NCBI RefSeq assembly: GCF_003576315.1
Contig: NZ_QWFZ01000003.1
Location: 496,001 to 560,000 of the forward strand
DNA length: 64,000 nt
Direction: 5' to 3'
Source: Henriciella mobilis
GTDB lineage: Bacteria; Pseudomonadota; Alphaproteobacteria; Caulobacterales; Hyphomonadaceae
The notes under the pieces were generated by a model. That model was not told the DNA's origin. It saw only the letters and a list, made by a program, of their open reading frames with translations, and searched no databases. Position 1 is the first letter of the stretch; each line of letters starts with the position of its first letter. Of this stretch, positions 45,459-55,294 are shown piece by piece. Position numbers and translations under genes: made by a program.

Positions 45459-46055
45459 ATGACTGATCATCGAACCGCCACCGTTACGCGCACAACGCGC
45501 GAAACAGACATCGCTGTGACCGTCGATCTCGACGGAACCGGAAAGTCCGACATCGAAACTGGTGTGGGCTTTTTCGATCACATGCTGGACTCGCTGTCGC
45601 GCCACAGCTTCATCGACCTAACCGTCAAGGCCAAAGGCGACCTGCACATCGACTTCCACCACACCGTCGAGGATACGGGGATTGTGATTGGCCAGGCGAT
45701 CAAGAAGGCGCTTGGCGATTTTGCCGGCATCAATCGGTTCGGGCACGCCTACATTCCTATGGACGAGACTCTTAGCCGGGCCTCGATCGACCTCTGCAAG
45801 CGTCCGTACTTGATCTGGAAGGTAGATTTCCTGCGCGACAAGATCGGTGAAATGGATACCGAACTCTTCAAGGAGTTCTTCCATGCCCTGGCCGGCAATG
45901 GCGGCATGTGCCTTCACGTTGAAAATCTTTACGGTGAGAACAATCACCACATCGCCGAAAGCTGCTTCAAGGCGACGGCCCGTGCCCTCCGGATGGCAGT
46001 CGCCCCCGACCCGCGCCTCCAGGGTAAGCCCGCCAGCACCAAAGGAAGCCTTTAA
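45459..46055 (+). CDS. hisB: Imidazoleglycerol-phosphate dehydratase
   Basis: Removes water from imidazoleglycerol phosphate in histidine synthesis, using a manganese cluster. The 198-residue enzyme contains [32 protein letters not shown], and [25 protein letters not shown]. Those histidine-rich segments bind the metals. It stands 2.2 kb before hisH, on the same strand but separated from it by two unrelated genes, whereas hisB and hisH are usually adjacent in Alphaproteobacteria. Confidence 0.96.
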   Translation: MTDHRTATVTRTTRETDIAVTVDLDGTGKSDIETGVGFFDHMLDSLSRHSFIDLTVKAKGDLHIDFHHTVEDTGIVIGQAIKKALGDFAGINRFGHAYIPMDETLSRASIDLCKRPYLIWKVDFLRDKIGEMDTELFKEFFHALAGNGGMCLHVENLYGENNHHIAESCFKATARALRMAVAPDPRLQGKPASTKGSL

Positions 46056-46234
46056 ATTCGGCACAAGAACCATCGTCGACTGGCCGATCATCGGACATCT
46101 CGGTGCCGAAGCCTTTTTGTCGTGCACGCGGCAGTCTACTGGCGGACCGGTGACGCCTGTCTGACGTGGTCCTGGCAGGGTTTTCGAGCCACTCTCGGCC
46201 CGCACAATAGATTAATGCCGAGGAGAAGCAGGGC

Positions 46235-46690
46235 ATGCGACTGAACCCGGATGCAGCGAAAATAAGAAGGTGGCGGGATGAACGCCACTGGTCCCAGGAA
46301 CATCTGGCGGACCTGGCCGGGATTGGCGTGAGGACAATCCAGCGCATCGAGAATGGAGAGGCCGCCTCGAGGGAATCGCTGATGGCTTTGGCTGCCGCTT
46401 TTAATGTCGATGTGTATGTGCTGACGGCAGACACGAAGGCCGACGCCGCCCGGAAACGAAAAGAAAAACAGAGGAAGGGGCTCGCCGCGCTCCGGCTTTC
46501 TTTCTGGATCAGTCTCGCAAGCTACGTGTTCGGCATGATCCTGTTTGCCGGGATCAGCATAGGTGCTGGCGGCGGGACGTATCTAATGCTTTGGCCCTCG
46601 ATCTGGTGGACCGTGGGCGTGGCGGGCCACGCCCTCACCCTTGTCATTGTCGAGCTTGTGACACGCTACCAGCAGACCGAAAGCGTGTGA
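46235..46690 (+). CDS. XRE-family HTH protein with 2TM domain
   Basis: A 151-residue protein. The N-terminal 65 residues form an XRE helix-turn-helix (KIRRWRDERHWSQEHLADLA and GVRTIQRIENGEAAS). A charged Lys/Arg stretch follows, then two membrane spans (about 88-110 and 118-140), the 2TM domain found in several bacterial regulators. The regulator is therefore tethered to the inner membrane. It lies between hisB and the M20 gene, and it could regulate the latter. The function is unknown. Confidence 0.82.
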   Translation: MRLNPDAAKIRRWRDERHWSQEHLADLAGIGVRTIQRIENGEAASRESLMALAAAFNVDVYVLTADTKADAARKRKEKQRKGLAALRLSFWISLASYVFGMILFAGISIGAGGGTYLMLWPSIWWTVGVAGHALTLVIVELVTRYQQTESV

Positions 46691-46724
46691 CAAAGCTTCG
46701 TTGCAAAGCCCGCAATCGCCAGGC

Positions 46725-48158
46725 TTATTTTCGATAATCAAGGGGTGGGTCGCGATCACCCAGGAGGGACCTGTACTCATAGTCCGGTCCGCGCTTGTCT
46801 TCGAACTCCGTCCAGGCAGATTCGATAAGGTCCTCGTTTTGGTAAAGCTCGATCGCTGCTGCTGTCAGGGTTTCGGCGGCGAGCTGAGCACCCTTGTGGC
46901 CAATGGACATCCCACTCGCGGCCACCGCCTGCCAGCTGTGGGCCGATGTTCCTGGTACCCAGGTTGCGGTCCTCAGGCCCACGGTCGGCACTGCCCAGGA
47001 AACATCACCAACATCAGTCGAGCCATAACCAAGTGAGATCTCGAATGGTTGGATTTCTTCCTGTGAGCCAAGGCTGAGGTCAGGCTTGTCAAAGCTCGCT
47101 GCGATCTGTTCAGCATAGGCCTGTTCTTCGGCAGTGTAGGAAATCCCGCCCATTTCGCGCAGTTTTCTGTCCATCATGCGGGCCAGCGTCTCGTTCACGA
47201 GAAGCGGGTTGTTGCCATGGATGACCTCCCAGTCGACGGTCGTGCCCGTGCCCATCGCTGCGCCTTCAGCGGCCTTTTCGAGGCGGGCCCAGATTTCGTC
47301 CACGCCATCTGCCTCGGGGTGACGCACATAGTAAAACACTTCGGCAAAATCCGGCACTACATTGGGAGCATTGCCGCCGGCCGTGATGACATAATGCATC
47401 CGCGCATCCTGCGGCATGTGCTCATGCATCATGTTGGCCATCATGTTGAACGCCTCGACGCCATCCAGTGCTGAGCGTCCACGCTCTGGCGCGCCGGCTG
47501 CATGAGCCGAAATGCCGTGAAACCGGAATTTGGCAGAGCGGTTGGCAAGCGATGTGTTCGCCGCAGCGGAGTTCTGATCGTCCGGATGCCAGTGCATCGC
47601 GATATCGACATCGTCGAAAAGACCGGCGCGCGTCATATAGACCTTGCCGCTTCCGCCTTCCTCTGCCGGTGTACCGTAGACGCGGATCGTGCCCTCGGTG
47701 CCTGTGCTCTCCAACCAGTGGCGGACTGCGATGGCGGCAGAAACAGATCCGGCGCCAAAGAGATTATGGCCACAGGCTTGTCCGGCATGTTTTCCTTCAA
47801 CGGGGTCACGCGTAGGCGCGCTACTCTGATTGATACCGGGCAGGGCATCAAATTCTGCGAGTATGGCGATAACGGGTTCGCCCGTTCCATATTCAGCCAC
47901 GAATGCCGTCGGAATTCCGGCTACGCCCGCTTCCACGTCAAAACCCTCACCCGCAAGCGTATCTTGAAGCAATCCAGAGGATTTCGTTTCCTGGTAGCCA
48001 ACTTCCGCCCAGTCCCAGAGTTTGGTCGCGACATTGGCTGTGAGGCCTGAACGTTGTTCGACCAGACTTGTCGCCTGGTTCGTGGATGGGTCGGCCGTTG
48101 CACAAGCGGGCAAAAGGGCAACGCACGTAGCTAGGCATATTGAAGGAAAGGCACGCAT
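46725..48158 (-). CDS. M20 family amidohydrolase lipoprotein (AbgB-like)
   Basis: A 477-residue exported zinc amidohydrolase. The N-terminus MRAFPSICLATCVALLPACA is a lipoprotein signal with the lipidation cysteine in LPAC. Core segments are LAEFDALPGINQSS, KHAGQACGHNLFGAGS, GTPAEEGGSGKVYM and HWHPDDQNS, matching the metal ligands and catalytic Glu of p-aminobenzoyl-glutamate hydrolase-like (AbgB/amidohydrolase) enzymes. It interrupts the histidine gene cluster, on the opposite strand. The substrate in the periplasm is unknown. Confidence 0.88.
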   Translation of the reverse strand: MRAFPSICLATCVALLPACATADPSTNQATSLVEQRSGLTANVATKLWDWAEVGYQETKSSGLLQDTLAGEGFDVEAGVAGIPTAFVAEYGTGEPVIAILAEFDALPGINQSSAPTRDPVEGKHAGQACGHNLFGAGSVSAAIAVRHWLESTGTEGTIRVYGTPAEEGGSGKVYMTRAGLFDDVDIAMHWHPDDQNSAAANTSLANRSAKFRFHGISAHAAGAPERGRSALDGVEAFNMMANMMHEHMPQDARMHYVITAGGNAPNVVPDFAEVFYYVRHPEADGVDEIWARLEKAAEGAAMGTGTTVDWEVIHGNNPLLVNETLARMMDRKLREMGGISYTAEEQAYAEQIAASFDKPDLSLGSQEEIQPFEISLGYGSTDVGDVSWAVPTVGLRTATWVPGTSAHSWQAVAASGMSIGHKGAQLAAETLTAAAIELYQNEDLIESAWTEFEDKRGPDYEYRSLLGDRDPPLDYRK

Positions 48159-48267
48159 GAGGGGGCTCCTGAGGGTCTTTTATTGCGGCAGCTTGCTGCA
48201 GTGAAATCATCTGATCAAGGTAGCAGCCTCTTTCCACGCGTCGCCGCCGCCGCTATGAGCGCGCGTG

Positions 48268-48912
48268 ATGACCACGCTTGCCCTTATCGATTACGGCTCC
48301 GGTAACTTGCACTCTGCCGAACGTGCACTGCGCGCAGCCGCGTCGCTTGCCGGTTCAGATATCGTGATTGATGTGACCAGCAATGCCGGCCGGGTCGCGC
48401 GAGCAGACCGCATCGTCCTTCCCGGCGTCGGACACTTTGCCGATTGCGCTGCAGGTTTGCGGGCTGTCGATGGCATGACGGATGCCTTGGAAGCTGCTGT
48501 AATTTCGGGGGGCAAACCGTTTCTCGGGATTTGTGTCGGCATGCAGCTCATGGCCGAGTGGGGCCTAGAGGACGGCAAAACGCGCGGGCTTGGCTGGATT
48601 GCTGGCGACGTTCGACGAATAGAGCCAGACGAAGGCCTTGCGGTTCCGCATATGGGATGGAACGGCCTTGTGCTGCAACAGGATCATCCGGTTTTGAAGA
48701 ATCTTGGCGATGACCCTCACGTCTATTTCACGCATTCCTATGCGATGGTCCCTGCCAATCAGGCAGACATTGCTGCCACGGCAGACTACGGCGGGCCCAT
48801 CACGGCAGCCGTTGCGCGAGATAATCTTTTTGGCACTCAGTTTCACCCGGAAAAGAGCCAGCGGGTCGGCTTGCGGCTGCTTGCAAATTTCCTGAACTGG
48901 GACCCGTCATGA
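48268..48912 (+). CDS. hisH: Imidazole glycerol phosphate synthase, glutamine amidotransferase subunit
   Basis: Provides ammonia from glutamine to HisF. The 214-residue protein has [26 protein letters not shown], the catalytic cysteine in [14 protein letters not shown], and the His-Glu pair in [10 protein letters not shown]. The start codon ATG at 48268 is used; a GTG immediately before it is also in frame. Its end overlaps the start of hisA by four bases. Confidence 0.96.
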   Translation: MTTLALIDYGSGNLHSAERALRAAASLAGSDIVIDVTSNAGRVARADRIVLPGVGHFADCAAGLRAVDGMTDALEAAVISGGKPFLGICVGMQLMAEWGLEDGKTRGLGWIAGDVRRIEPDEGLAVPHMGWNGLVLQQDHPVLKNLGDDPHVYFTHSYAMVPANQADIAATADYGGPITAAVARDNLFGTQFHPEKSQRVGLRLLANFLNWDPS

Positions 48913-49649
48913 ATACCGCGTTTAATCTCTATCCTGCGATCGACCTGAAGGACGGCCAGTGTGTCCGCTTGCTGCGGGGCGAGATGGATAAAGCGACGGC
49001 GTTCAATCCGGACCCGGCAGACCAGGCGTCCCGCTTCAGGGAAATCGGGTTTGACCGCCTCCATGTGGTTGATCTCAATGGCGCTTTCGCGGGTAACAGC
49101 GCCAATGGAGAGGCCGTCCGCGACATCCTCAGGGCGACCGATGTCCCGGTCCAGCTGGGAGGAGGCATCCGCACGCGCGCTCAGATCGACGCCTGGCTGG
49201 AAGCCGGCATCTCGCGGGTGATCCTCGGTACGGCCGCGCTGCGCGATCCGGATCTCGTGAAGTCGTCAGCGCGTGAATTGCCAGGACGCATTGTCGTCGG
49301 CATCGACGCGAAAGACGGCTATGTCGCCGTTGAGGGCTGGGCCGAAACATCGGATATGAAAGCCGTTGAGCTCGCCAGGGTCTTTGAGGGATGCGGCGTT
49401 GCCGGTCTCGTCGTCACAGATATTTCTCGGGACGGGATGAAAACCGGGGTTAACGTCGCTTTCACCAGTGAGATAGCCGACGCTGTTTCGATTCCCGTGA
49501 TCGCGTCCGGCGGCGTTGCCAGCGTAAAAGATATAGAATCGTTGCGTCGCGCTGGCGGAAAACGCCCAATTGCCGGCACGATACTGGGTCGCGCACTTTA
49601 TGACGGAGACATCCTGCCCGCCGAAGCCATTGCGGCGGCGAAGGCCTGA
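48909..49649 (+). CDS. hisA: Phosphoribosylformimino-5-aminoimidazole carboxamide ribotide isomerase
   Basis: A (beta/alpha)8 barrel isomerase of histidine synthesis, 246 residues. It shows [21 protein letters not shown] with the catalytic acid, [43 protein letters not shown], and [14 protein letters not shown], the two phosphate-binding repeats of the family. It overlaps hisH and is followed six bases later by hisF. Confidence 0.96.
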   Translation: MNTAFNLYPAIDLKDGQCVRLLRGEMDKATAFNPDPADQASRFREIGFDRLHVVDLNGAFAGNSANGEAVRDILRATDVPVQLGGGIRTRAQIDAWLEAGISRVILGTAALRDPDLVKSSARELPGRIVVGIDAKDGYVAVEGWAETSDMKAVELARVFEGCGVAGLVVTDISRDGMKTGVNVAFTSEIADAVSIPVIASGGVASVKDIESLRRAGGKRPIAGTILGRALYDGDILPAEAIAAAKA

Positions 49650-49655
49650 CGTGCC

Positions 49656-50420
49656 ATGCTGAAAACCCGCATCATTCCCTGCCTCGATGTGAAAGACGGA
49701 CGCACCGTCAAAGGCATCAACTTTGTGGACTTGCGCGATGCGGGAGACCCGGTTGCGCTTGCAAAGGCTTACGACGCGCAGGGCGCTGACGAGCTCTGCT
49801 TTCTGGATATCACCGCCAGTCACGAAGGCCGCGGAACAATGCTGGACGTTGTGCGGCGAACCGCTGAGCAGTGCTTCATGCCGCTGACCGTGGGCGGCGG
49901 AGTGCGATCGGCGGCAGACCTTGTTCAACTGCTCCGGTCCGGCGCCGACAAGGTCGCGATCAATTCCGCGGCAGTTGCAAACCCGGCGGTTATTGCCGAA
50001 TGCGCCGCCAAAGGCGGCAGCCAGGCGGTTGTGGTGGCGATCGATGCCCGCAAATCCGGCGATAGCTGGGAAATCTTCACGCATGGCGGTCGCCAGCCAA
50101 CCGGTATCGATGCGGTAGAGTTTGCAGCAGAAGCCGAGCGGCGCGGTGCCGGCGAAATCCTGCTTACCAGCATGGACAAGGACGGGACGAAGTCGGGCTA
50201 CGACATACCCTTGCTCAAGGCGATCACAGAGACAGTGTCCATTCCGGTTGTGGCCTCGGGCGGCGCTGGCTCAGCGCAGGATCTTGCACCAGCCGTGCTT
50301 GAAGGCGGCGCGAATGCTGTTCTTGCGGCCTCGATTTTCCACTTCGGAGAGGTGACACTTGCTGAAGCACGCCAAGCGCTCGCAGATGCGGGCGCTCCGG
50401 TCAGACCTTTCGAGACTTGA
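49656..50420 (+). CDS. hisF: Imidazole glycerol phosphate synthase, cyclase subunit
   Basis: The barrel subunit that forms the imidazole ring using ammonia from HisH. The 254 residues include [57 protein letters not shown] and [13 protein letters not shown], with the catalytic aspartates at the start of strands 1 and 5. It follows hisA directly and precedes hisE. Confidence 0.96.
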   Translation: MLKTRIIPCLDVKDGRTVKGINFVDLRDAGDPVALAKAYDAQGADELCFLDITASHEGRGTMLDVVRRTAEQCFMPLTVGGGVRSAADLVQLLRSGADKVAINSAAVANPAVIAECAAKGGSQAVVVAIDARKSGDSWEIFTHGGRQPTGIDAVEFAAEAERRGAGEILLTSMDKDGTKSGYDIPLLKAITETVSIPVVASGGAGSAQDLAPAVLEGGANAVLAASIFHFGEVTLAEARQALADAGAPVRPFET

Positions 50421-50431
50421 GGCAGACAAAC

Positions 50432-50788
50432 ATGGCTAAACAACCACTTGGCTCCGCCGACCGCCTGACAGGCCTTGTCGCCAAACTGGCTGAGACCGTC
50501 GACAGCCGTGCTGGCGGGAACCCCGAAAAGTCATATACGGCCAAACTGCTCAACAGCGGTGAACTACGTTGCGGCAAAAAAATCGCCGAAGAAGCAGCCG
50601 AAGTTGCGCTCGCAATTGCTGCAGAGGGGCGCAAGGAAACGGCGTCTGAAGCGGCCGATCTGATCTTCCACCTGCTTGTCGGATTGAGGGCGAAGGGCGT
50701 ACCGCTCGACATGGTGGCCGACGCCCTGGCCGAACGGCGCGGCGTGTCGGGCCTGGCCGAGAAGGCTGCCCGGCAAACGAAAGCCTAA
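50432..50788 (+). CDS. hisE: Phosphoribosyl-ATP pyrophosphatase
   Basis: Hydrolyses phosphoribosyl-ATP to the AMP form, the second step of histidine synthesis. The 118-residue all-helical enzyme shows SYTAKLLNSGELRCGKKIAEEAAEVALA, the metal-binding EExxE set, then ETASEAADLIFHLLVGL. The ATG at 50432, 11 bases past the hisF stop, has GAGG upstream. It is the last his gene in the cluster and converges with the Smr gene, the stops overlapping by four bases. Confidence 0.94.
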   Translation: MAKQPLGSADRLTGLVAKLAETVDSRAGGNPEKSYTAKLLNSGELRCGKKIAEEAAEVALAIAAEGRKETASEAADLIFHLLVGLRAKGVPLDMVADALAERRGVSGLAEKAARQTKA

Positions 50789-51312
50789 CGCCGGCGGATG
50801 AACACGTAGAACGCTCCTTTTCCTCCATGGCGCGGGTGCGCCTGCGCATAGCCAGAAACAAGGCGCCTCGCTTCTGGCATGTCCAGCCAATGCAGGAAGT
50901 TCCGGCGTAGAACGCCCTCGCCGAGCTTTCCCTTGCCCGTAATAACGATAACGCAGCGCGAACCGCGCGCTTGCTCCCGGATGAGGAATGCCGGGAGGGC
51001 AGACCAGGCCGATTCCTGAGTATGACCATGAAGGTCGAAGCTTGCTGATACTTCCATTTTGCCGCGCCGGATCTTCTTCTCTGAGCCACGGTCTTGAGGC
51101 ACTGGCGCGCTTCGCTTCGGTTCAGTCGGCCCCGTGGAGCCTTCCCTCGTCGATGAAAGTGCCGCTGGCGCAGAGCGGGACCGCTTCAGCAAGCCGGGAT
51201 CTCCCGGGTCCTGAATGGCTTTGGCTGGCCGGCCGGGTTTTAGCGGGCGAACGGATTTTCGGACCCGGTCCCAGACCTTCTGTTCTTCCTCGGAAAGTCG
51301 CCGCTTGCTCAT
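50785..51312 (-). CDS. Smr-domain protein
   Basis: A 175-residue protein with a disordered, basic N-terminal half (about 1-85) and a C-terminal Smr domain: FDLHGHTQESAWSALPAFL and CVIVITGKGKLGEGVLRRNFL, then SGYAQAHPRHGGKGAFYVFIRR. Small MutS-related domains nick DNA or RNA; in Alphaproteobacteria such proteins usually lie next to mltA, as here. The role is not settled. It starts 9 bases after the mltA stop. Confidence 0.88.
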   Translation of the reverse strand: MSKRRLSEEEQKVWDRVRKSVRPLKPGRPAKAIQDPGDPGLLKRSRSAPAALSSTREGSTGPTEPKRSAPVPQDRGSEKKIRRGKMEVSASFDLHGHTQESAWSALPAFLIREQARGSRCVIVITGKGKLGEGVLRRNFLHWLDMPEARRLVSGYAQAHPRHGGKGAFYVFIRRR

Positions 51313-51321
51313 TCGTGCGAT

Positions 51322-52548
51322 TTAAGGCGCGCTGGTCTTCGGACCAAGGCCGGCTTGTGCACTGGGCCCGGCCAAGCGGGCTGCGACAGCCCGTGGAAGC
51401 AAGACCCAAAGCCGGCCGGGCGCATTCATGGTACCAGCCCGGTCACCTGCAGCGGGGCCAGTACCAAAATAGATATCACCGCGAACAGCACCCTTGATCG
51501 CGCCGCCGGTGTCCTGCGCGTTCAGCAGCCCCGACCACTCGCCGCCAAGACCCGGTGCTTTCGTCTTCACAAAGACAGGGACTCCGAGCGGGTGGTGCGA
51601 GCGATCAACCGCCATGGATCCCAGCGGGGTCAAAGGAACGCTCATCGCGCCTTTCGGCCCACTGGCATTGTTGTCAGCCGGTTCCAGTTTGAAAAACACA
51701 AAGCGCGGATTGGCATTCATCGCCTGGCGGACGCGCTCCGGACTCGACCGGTCCATCCAGGCGCGTATGCCTTGCATTGAACGTTCGCCGCTCGAGATCC
51801 AGCCGCGCTCAAAAAGCCAATTGGCCGTGGACTTGAATGGCTGCCCGTTGTGGGCGGCATAGGCGGCTTTCACTGTGCGCCCATCGGGAAATACGAGTTT
51901 CCCCGACCCCTGGATCTGCAGAAAAAAGACGTCCGCCGGGTGCGCATAGGCCAGCGGGGTGACGCCGCGCTGCGTAATCTCCTTGCGCGCCGGATACGGC
52001 CTGCGCCCGCCTCTGGAAAGCTTTTGATATACGCGGTTTCCGCCCTCGGAGACGAGGTCGCCAGGAAGCGCTGGCACCGGTTCGGTAAATGGATACTGCG
52101 GGCTGTAGCGGGCCTCATAGACCGGTTCGAAGTAGCCTGTGAAACGCGACTCGCCATTCGCACTCCGAATTTCCACCGGTTGAAACAATGCCTGCATCAC
52201 GGCACGGGCACTCTCCGAGTCCATCGCGACATCCAAGGTCGCGCAGGCAGGCAACCAATCCTCTACGCGGCCAGCCCATTGTGCGGAATCTGATAGATAG
52301 GAAGCACTGTTTCTCCCTTCGAACTGCTCGCAGCTTTTGCGGAAAGCGGACAGGCCCGGCATCAGGTCAGCAGACTGCCAGCCGGGAAGGGCCGCAAATG
52401 CCGCCGGGACTGGCGCCCGCATGGGAGTGTAGGTTTCATCCGCAGGGCCTCTTCCATTCGGTCCTGACGGGAAGGAAGGTGGTTCAGGCGCGGATGCGCA
52501 AGCCGATACAAGAAGCAGCGATGCGAGAAAGACGAGGGTAGCACGCAT
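51322..52548 (-). CDS. mltA: Membrane-bound lytic murein transglycosylase A
   Basis: An outer-membrane lipoprotein that cleaves peptidoglycan glycan strands. The 408 residues begin with a lipoprotein signal (lipobox SACAS), contain the MltA core (TGYFEPVYEARYSPQYPF) and the C-terminal 3D domain with its three aspartates (LNAQDTGGAIKGAVRGDIYFG). The length matches the family. It sits with smr downstream and a GST gene upstream. Confidence 0.93.
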   Translation of the reverse strand: MRATLVFLASLLLVSACASAPEPPSFPSGPNGRGPADETYTPMRAPVPAAFAALPGWQSADLMPGLSAFRKSCEQFEGRNSASYLSDSAQWAGRVEDWLPACATLDVAMDSESARAVMQALFQPVEIRSANGESRFTGYFEPVYEARYSPQYPFTEPVPALPGDLVSEGGNRVYQKLSRGGRRPYPARKEITQRGVTPLAYAHPADVFFLQIQGSGKLVFPDGRTVKAAYAAHNGQPFKSTANWLFERGWISSGERSMQGIRAWMDRSSPERVRQAMNANPRFVFFKLEPADNNASGPKGAMSVPLTPLGSMAVDRSHHPLGVPVFVKTKAPGLGGEWSGLLNAQDTGGAIKGAVRGDIYFGTGPAAGDRAGTMNAPGRLWVLLPRAVAARLAGPSAQAGLGPKTSAP

Positions 52549-52620
52549 GAGCAGAGAGTGCCCAGCTTCTGCGACGCCGACAACCGCAAATCGCGGTCCT
52601 TTTTTTCTTGGTTCAGAGGG

Positions 52621-53235
52621 TCAGTTCGGAACCAGTGCGTCATCGAGTTCATCGGCGCGAACCTTTGCCGGCCGGTAACTCAACCGATCCCAATAGTCGA
52701 TGAAGGCCTGTCGCTTTTCGAGCGTCCCGAACTGCAGGCCCCATCCGATCTGGGATCCCGCATAAACATCGACTGCCGAGAAGTCGCTTCCTGCAAGGTA
52801 CGGTGTATCCTTTACCGCCGCCTCAAGCGTATCAAGCACGGTTTCAAGACGATCATAACCAACCATCCTGCGCTGTTCATCCGTCGGAACGACACCCAGA
52901 GTCTTGTTCATTGTGGCGGCTTCGACAGGCCCCGCAGCAAAAAAGAACCAGCGATAATAAGCCGCCCTTCTATCGATCGGGGGCGCAAGCCCTGCATTGG
53001 GGAAAATGTCGGCCAGATACGCACATATAGCTGCACACTCTGTGACAATCGAACTCTTGTGCCGAATTGCGGGCACTTTGCCCATCGGGTTGATTCGTAA
53101 AAAGTCCGGCGCCTTCATCGCATCACCATACTCAACCACGATGGTTTCGTATGGTACGCCGACCTCCTCGAGCATCCATCGGACGATCCGGCCACGCGAC
53201 ATGGGATTGGTGTAGAATTTGAGATCCGAGCTCAT
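52621..53235 (-). CDS. Glutathione S-transferase family protein
   Basis: A 204-residue GST with an N-terminal thioredoxin-like half: LKFYTNPMSRGRIVRWMLEEVGVPYET, NPMGKVPAI, and a C-terminal helical half. The substrate is unknown. It sits between mltA and the Tim44-like gene; in the usual alphaproteobacterial arrangement as I know it, those two are neighbours, so the GST may have been inserted. It has its own 67-base upstream gap. Confidence 0.87.
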   Translation of the reverse strand: MSSDLKFYTNPMSRGRIVRWMLEEVGVPYETIVVEYGDAMKAPDFLRINPMGKVPAIRHKSSIVTECAAICAYLADIFPNAGLAPPIDRRAAYYRWFFFAAGPVEAATMNKTLGVVPTDEQRRMVGYDRLETVLDTLEAAVKDTPYLAGSDFSAVDVYAGSQIGWGLQFGTLEKRQAFIDYWDRLSYRPAKVRADELDDALVPN

Positions 53236-53302
53236 CGGGCGCCTCCAAGGTAGCGCGCCGCAGAATGCGCTGATTGCGGCCCCGAGTCACCGCAATTCCG
53301 GA

Positions 53303-53908
53303 TCAGCCCGCAATATCAACGTCGTCGAGCAACCAGTTTGGGTCATCGGAAGAAATATTGCGCATGAAGGTCCAGTACTCCTCGGACTTTCGCGTCAGGT
53401 CCCCATCACCGAGTTCAGCTTCAAAACGGACCGTGACGCGCGCAATGTCTCCATCAAGACGGGCTTCCTCGATTTCACTGTGGCGAATACGCAGGAGCTG
53501 AGGCGCTTCGGCCCCGGTTTTTTCGCGCTCCGAGATCGCTCCATCCCATGCTTCGTACACATCGGTATCGAGCCACGGCTTCAGCGTATCACGGTCCCCG
53601 CGAGCAAAGGCGCCGGCCAGCATTTCGTATGCACCGCGGGCGCCCTGAATGAATTCATTCGGGTCGAAAGAGGGGTCTGCAGCATGAATGGCCTCAAGCC
53701 CAGCGGCTGCCGGTCCCGTGAAGGCCGGGCGCAGCGGGCTATCCGCTGGGCGGCGCGGCGTTTCGTTGACCGGACGCGGCGATGGTGCCTCAGAGCGCGC
53801 ACGCCCGTCGGGTGCGCCATTGTCGCTGCCAAGCGTCGTATACAGGCGCCAGCCTACAAATGCAGCAATCGCAGCCAAAAGGGCCAGTTCTATGATCGAG
53901 GACGACAT
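53303..53908 (-). CDS. Tim44/TimA-like membrane protein
   Basis: A 201-residue protein with an N-terminal membrane anchor (about residues 5-25), a Pro/Ala/Arg-rich linker, and a C-terminal Tim44-like domain (FIQGARGAYEMLAGAFARGDRDTLKPWLDTDVYEAW and EYWTFMRN). The bacterial relatives are thought to assist protein assembly or export in the inner membrane; this is uncertain. It is divergent from secB across 125 bases, in a neighbourhood typical of the class. Confidence 0.87.
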   Translation of the reverse strand: MSSSIIELALLAAIAAFVGWRLYTTLGSDNGAPDGRARSEAPSPRPVNETPRRPADSPLRPAFTGPAAAGLEAIHAADPSFDPNEFIQGARGAYEMLAGAFARGDRDTLKPWLDTDVYEAWDGAISEREKTGAEAPQLLRIRHSEIEEARLDGDIARVTVRFEAELGDGDLTRKSEEYWTFMRNISSDDPNWLLDDVDIAG

Positions 53909-54033
53909 GCAGTCTCCGAAAGCGTTATGTTACTCTTCCCATATAGGGGACTTTTCCGCTGTGCCACCCAGTGTTGCGCAAGTATTGGGCACATGGTAGG
54001 CGCCACACCCAGATTGTAGAGGAAAATCTGCTC

Positions 54034-54585
54034 ATGAGCGACACGTCGGACGCAGCACCACAACCGCAGCAGCCAACAGGACCCAGCCTGCGGGTTCTCA
54101 ATCAGTATATCAAGGACCTGTCCTTCGAAAATCCTGGCGTCCGCGTCAACGAGCAGCCGAATGTCGACCTCGGGATCGATGTCCAGGCGATACCGCAGAA
54201 TCAACAGGATGGCGTCTTCGAGGTCATCCTCAAACTGAATGCTCGCGCTGGAACGCAGGACCATGCCCTTTTCCTGATCGAGCTTCAGTATGCCGGTATG
54301 TTCCAGGTGCGTGGCGCTTCCCAGGCTGACATGGAGGCGATGCTCCTGATTGAATGCCCGCGGCTCTTGTTCCCCTTTGCGCGGCGAATTGTTGCAGACC
54401 TCACGCAAGAGGGCGGATTCCCGGCCCTTCGTATCGATCCAGTCGACTTCACTGCTCTTTATCGTCAGCAGCGTCAGCAGGGTACCGCCGCGCAAGCTGC
54501 TGGCCAGCCTCAGCCGACTGAGCCGCAGCCGCAATCAGGTCCGGCCGAGACGCTGCCGGAAAACGGCGGCGGAAACCAGTTCTGA
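54034..54585 (+). CDS. secB: Protein-export chaperone SecB
   Basis: A cytosolic chaperone that keeps preproteins unfolded for SecA. The 183-residue sequence contains LRVLNQYIKDLSFENPG, the conserved core and LLIECPRLLFPFARRIVADLTQEGGFP. The C-terminal tail (GTAAQAAG onward) is Pro/Gln-rich and longer than usual. The ATG at 54034 has AGAGGAA upstream; a longer in-frame start has no ribosome site. It converges with dnaQ, with four bases between the stops. Confidence 0.95.
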   Translation: MSDTSDAAPQPQQPTGPSLRVLNQYIKDLSFENPGVRVNEQPNVDLGIDVQAIPQNQQDGVFEVILKLNARAGTQDHALFLIELQYAGMFQVRGASQADMEAMLLIECPRLLFPFARRIVADLTQEGGFPALRIDPVDFTALYRQQRQQGTAAQAAGQPQPTEPQPQSGPAETLPENGGGNQF

Positions 54586-54589
54586 TCGG

Positions 54590-55294
54590 TTAGCGATTGT
54601 AGCGCGACCAGATCGCGCTTTCGCCAAGCTCGGAAACGAACGCAGCGTGCTTTTCGGCCTCTGCTGAGGTGATCAAAGAGGCGAGCGGCTGCGGACGCTG
54701 TCGTGCCGATCGGAAACGCGCACGCTCGCCGTCGGACATACCATCAGAGAAATCGAAACTGCGCGCCCTTCCTCCGCGAAGCTCAAGGTAGACTTCAGCC
54801 AGAAGTTGGCTGTCGAGCAGAGCGCCATGGAGTGAGCGCGCTTCAAGGCCAATATCAAACCGTTTGCAGAGCGCATCCAGAGAAGCAGGCGCGCCGGGAT
54901 AGCGCTTCTTGGCAATATCGAGCGTGTCGACCCACCGCTCATCCGGAAAGATGGGCCTTTCGCAGCGGGTCAGCTCGGCATTGAGAAACCCGCGGTCGAA
55001 GGCCGCGTTGTGCGCGACGATGAGCGAATCTCCGATGAATTCGATCAGCGCATCAGCGATTCGGGGGTCCTCAAAGTAGGGTTTGTCCACCAGCATGTCG
55101 TCGGTGATACCGGTAATCTCAATCGTCTTCGCCGAAACGGACCGGCGCGGATTGATCCGCTCATGGAACGTCCGGCCCGTCGGGACATGGTTGATGAGTT
55201 CCACCGCACCGACCTCAATGATGCGGTCTTCGCCCGCCCAGTCCAGACCAGTTGTTTCCGTATCAAAGGCGATTTCGCGCAGAAGAGTCGTCAT
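54590..55294 (-). CDS. dnaQ: DNA polymerase III epsilon subunit (3'-5' proofreading exonuclease)
   Basis: Proofreading subunit of the replicase, 234 residues. It has the three DEDD-family exonuclease motifs: IAFDTETTGLDW (Exo I), LIVAHNAAFDRGFLNAE (Exo II) and LHGALLDSQLLAEVYLEL (Exo III). It is the last gene of the ppsR-maf-aroE-coaE-dnaQ operon and overlaps the coaE stop by four bases (ATGA). Confidence 0.94.
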   Translation of the reverse strand: MTTLLREIAFDTETTGLDWAGEDRIIEVGAVELINHVPTGRTFHERINPRRSVSAKTIEITGITDDMLVDKPYFEDPRIADALIEFIGDSLIVAHNAAFDRGFLNAELTRCERPIFPDERWVDTLDIAKKRYPGAPASLDALCKRFDIGLEARSLHGALLDSQLLAEVYLELRGGRARSFDFSDGMSDGERARFRSARQRPQPLASLITSAEAEKHAAFVSELGESAIWSRYNR

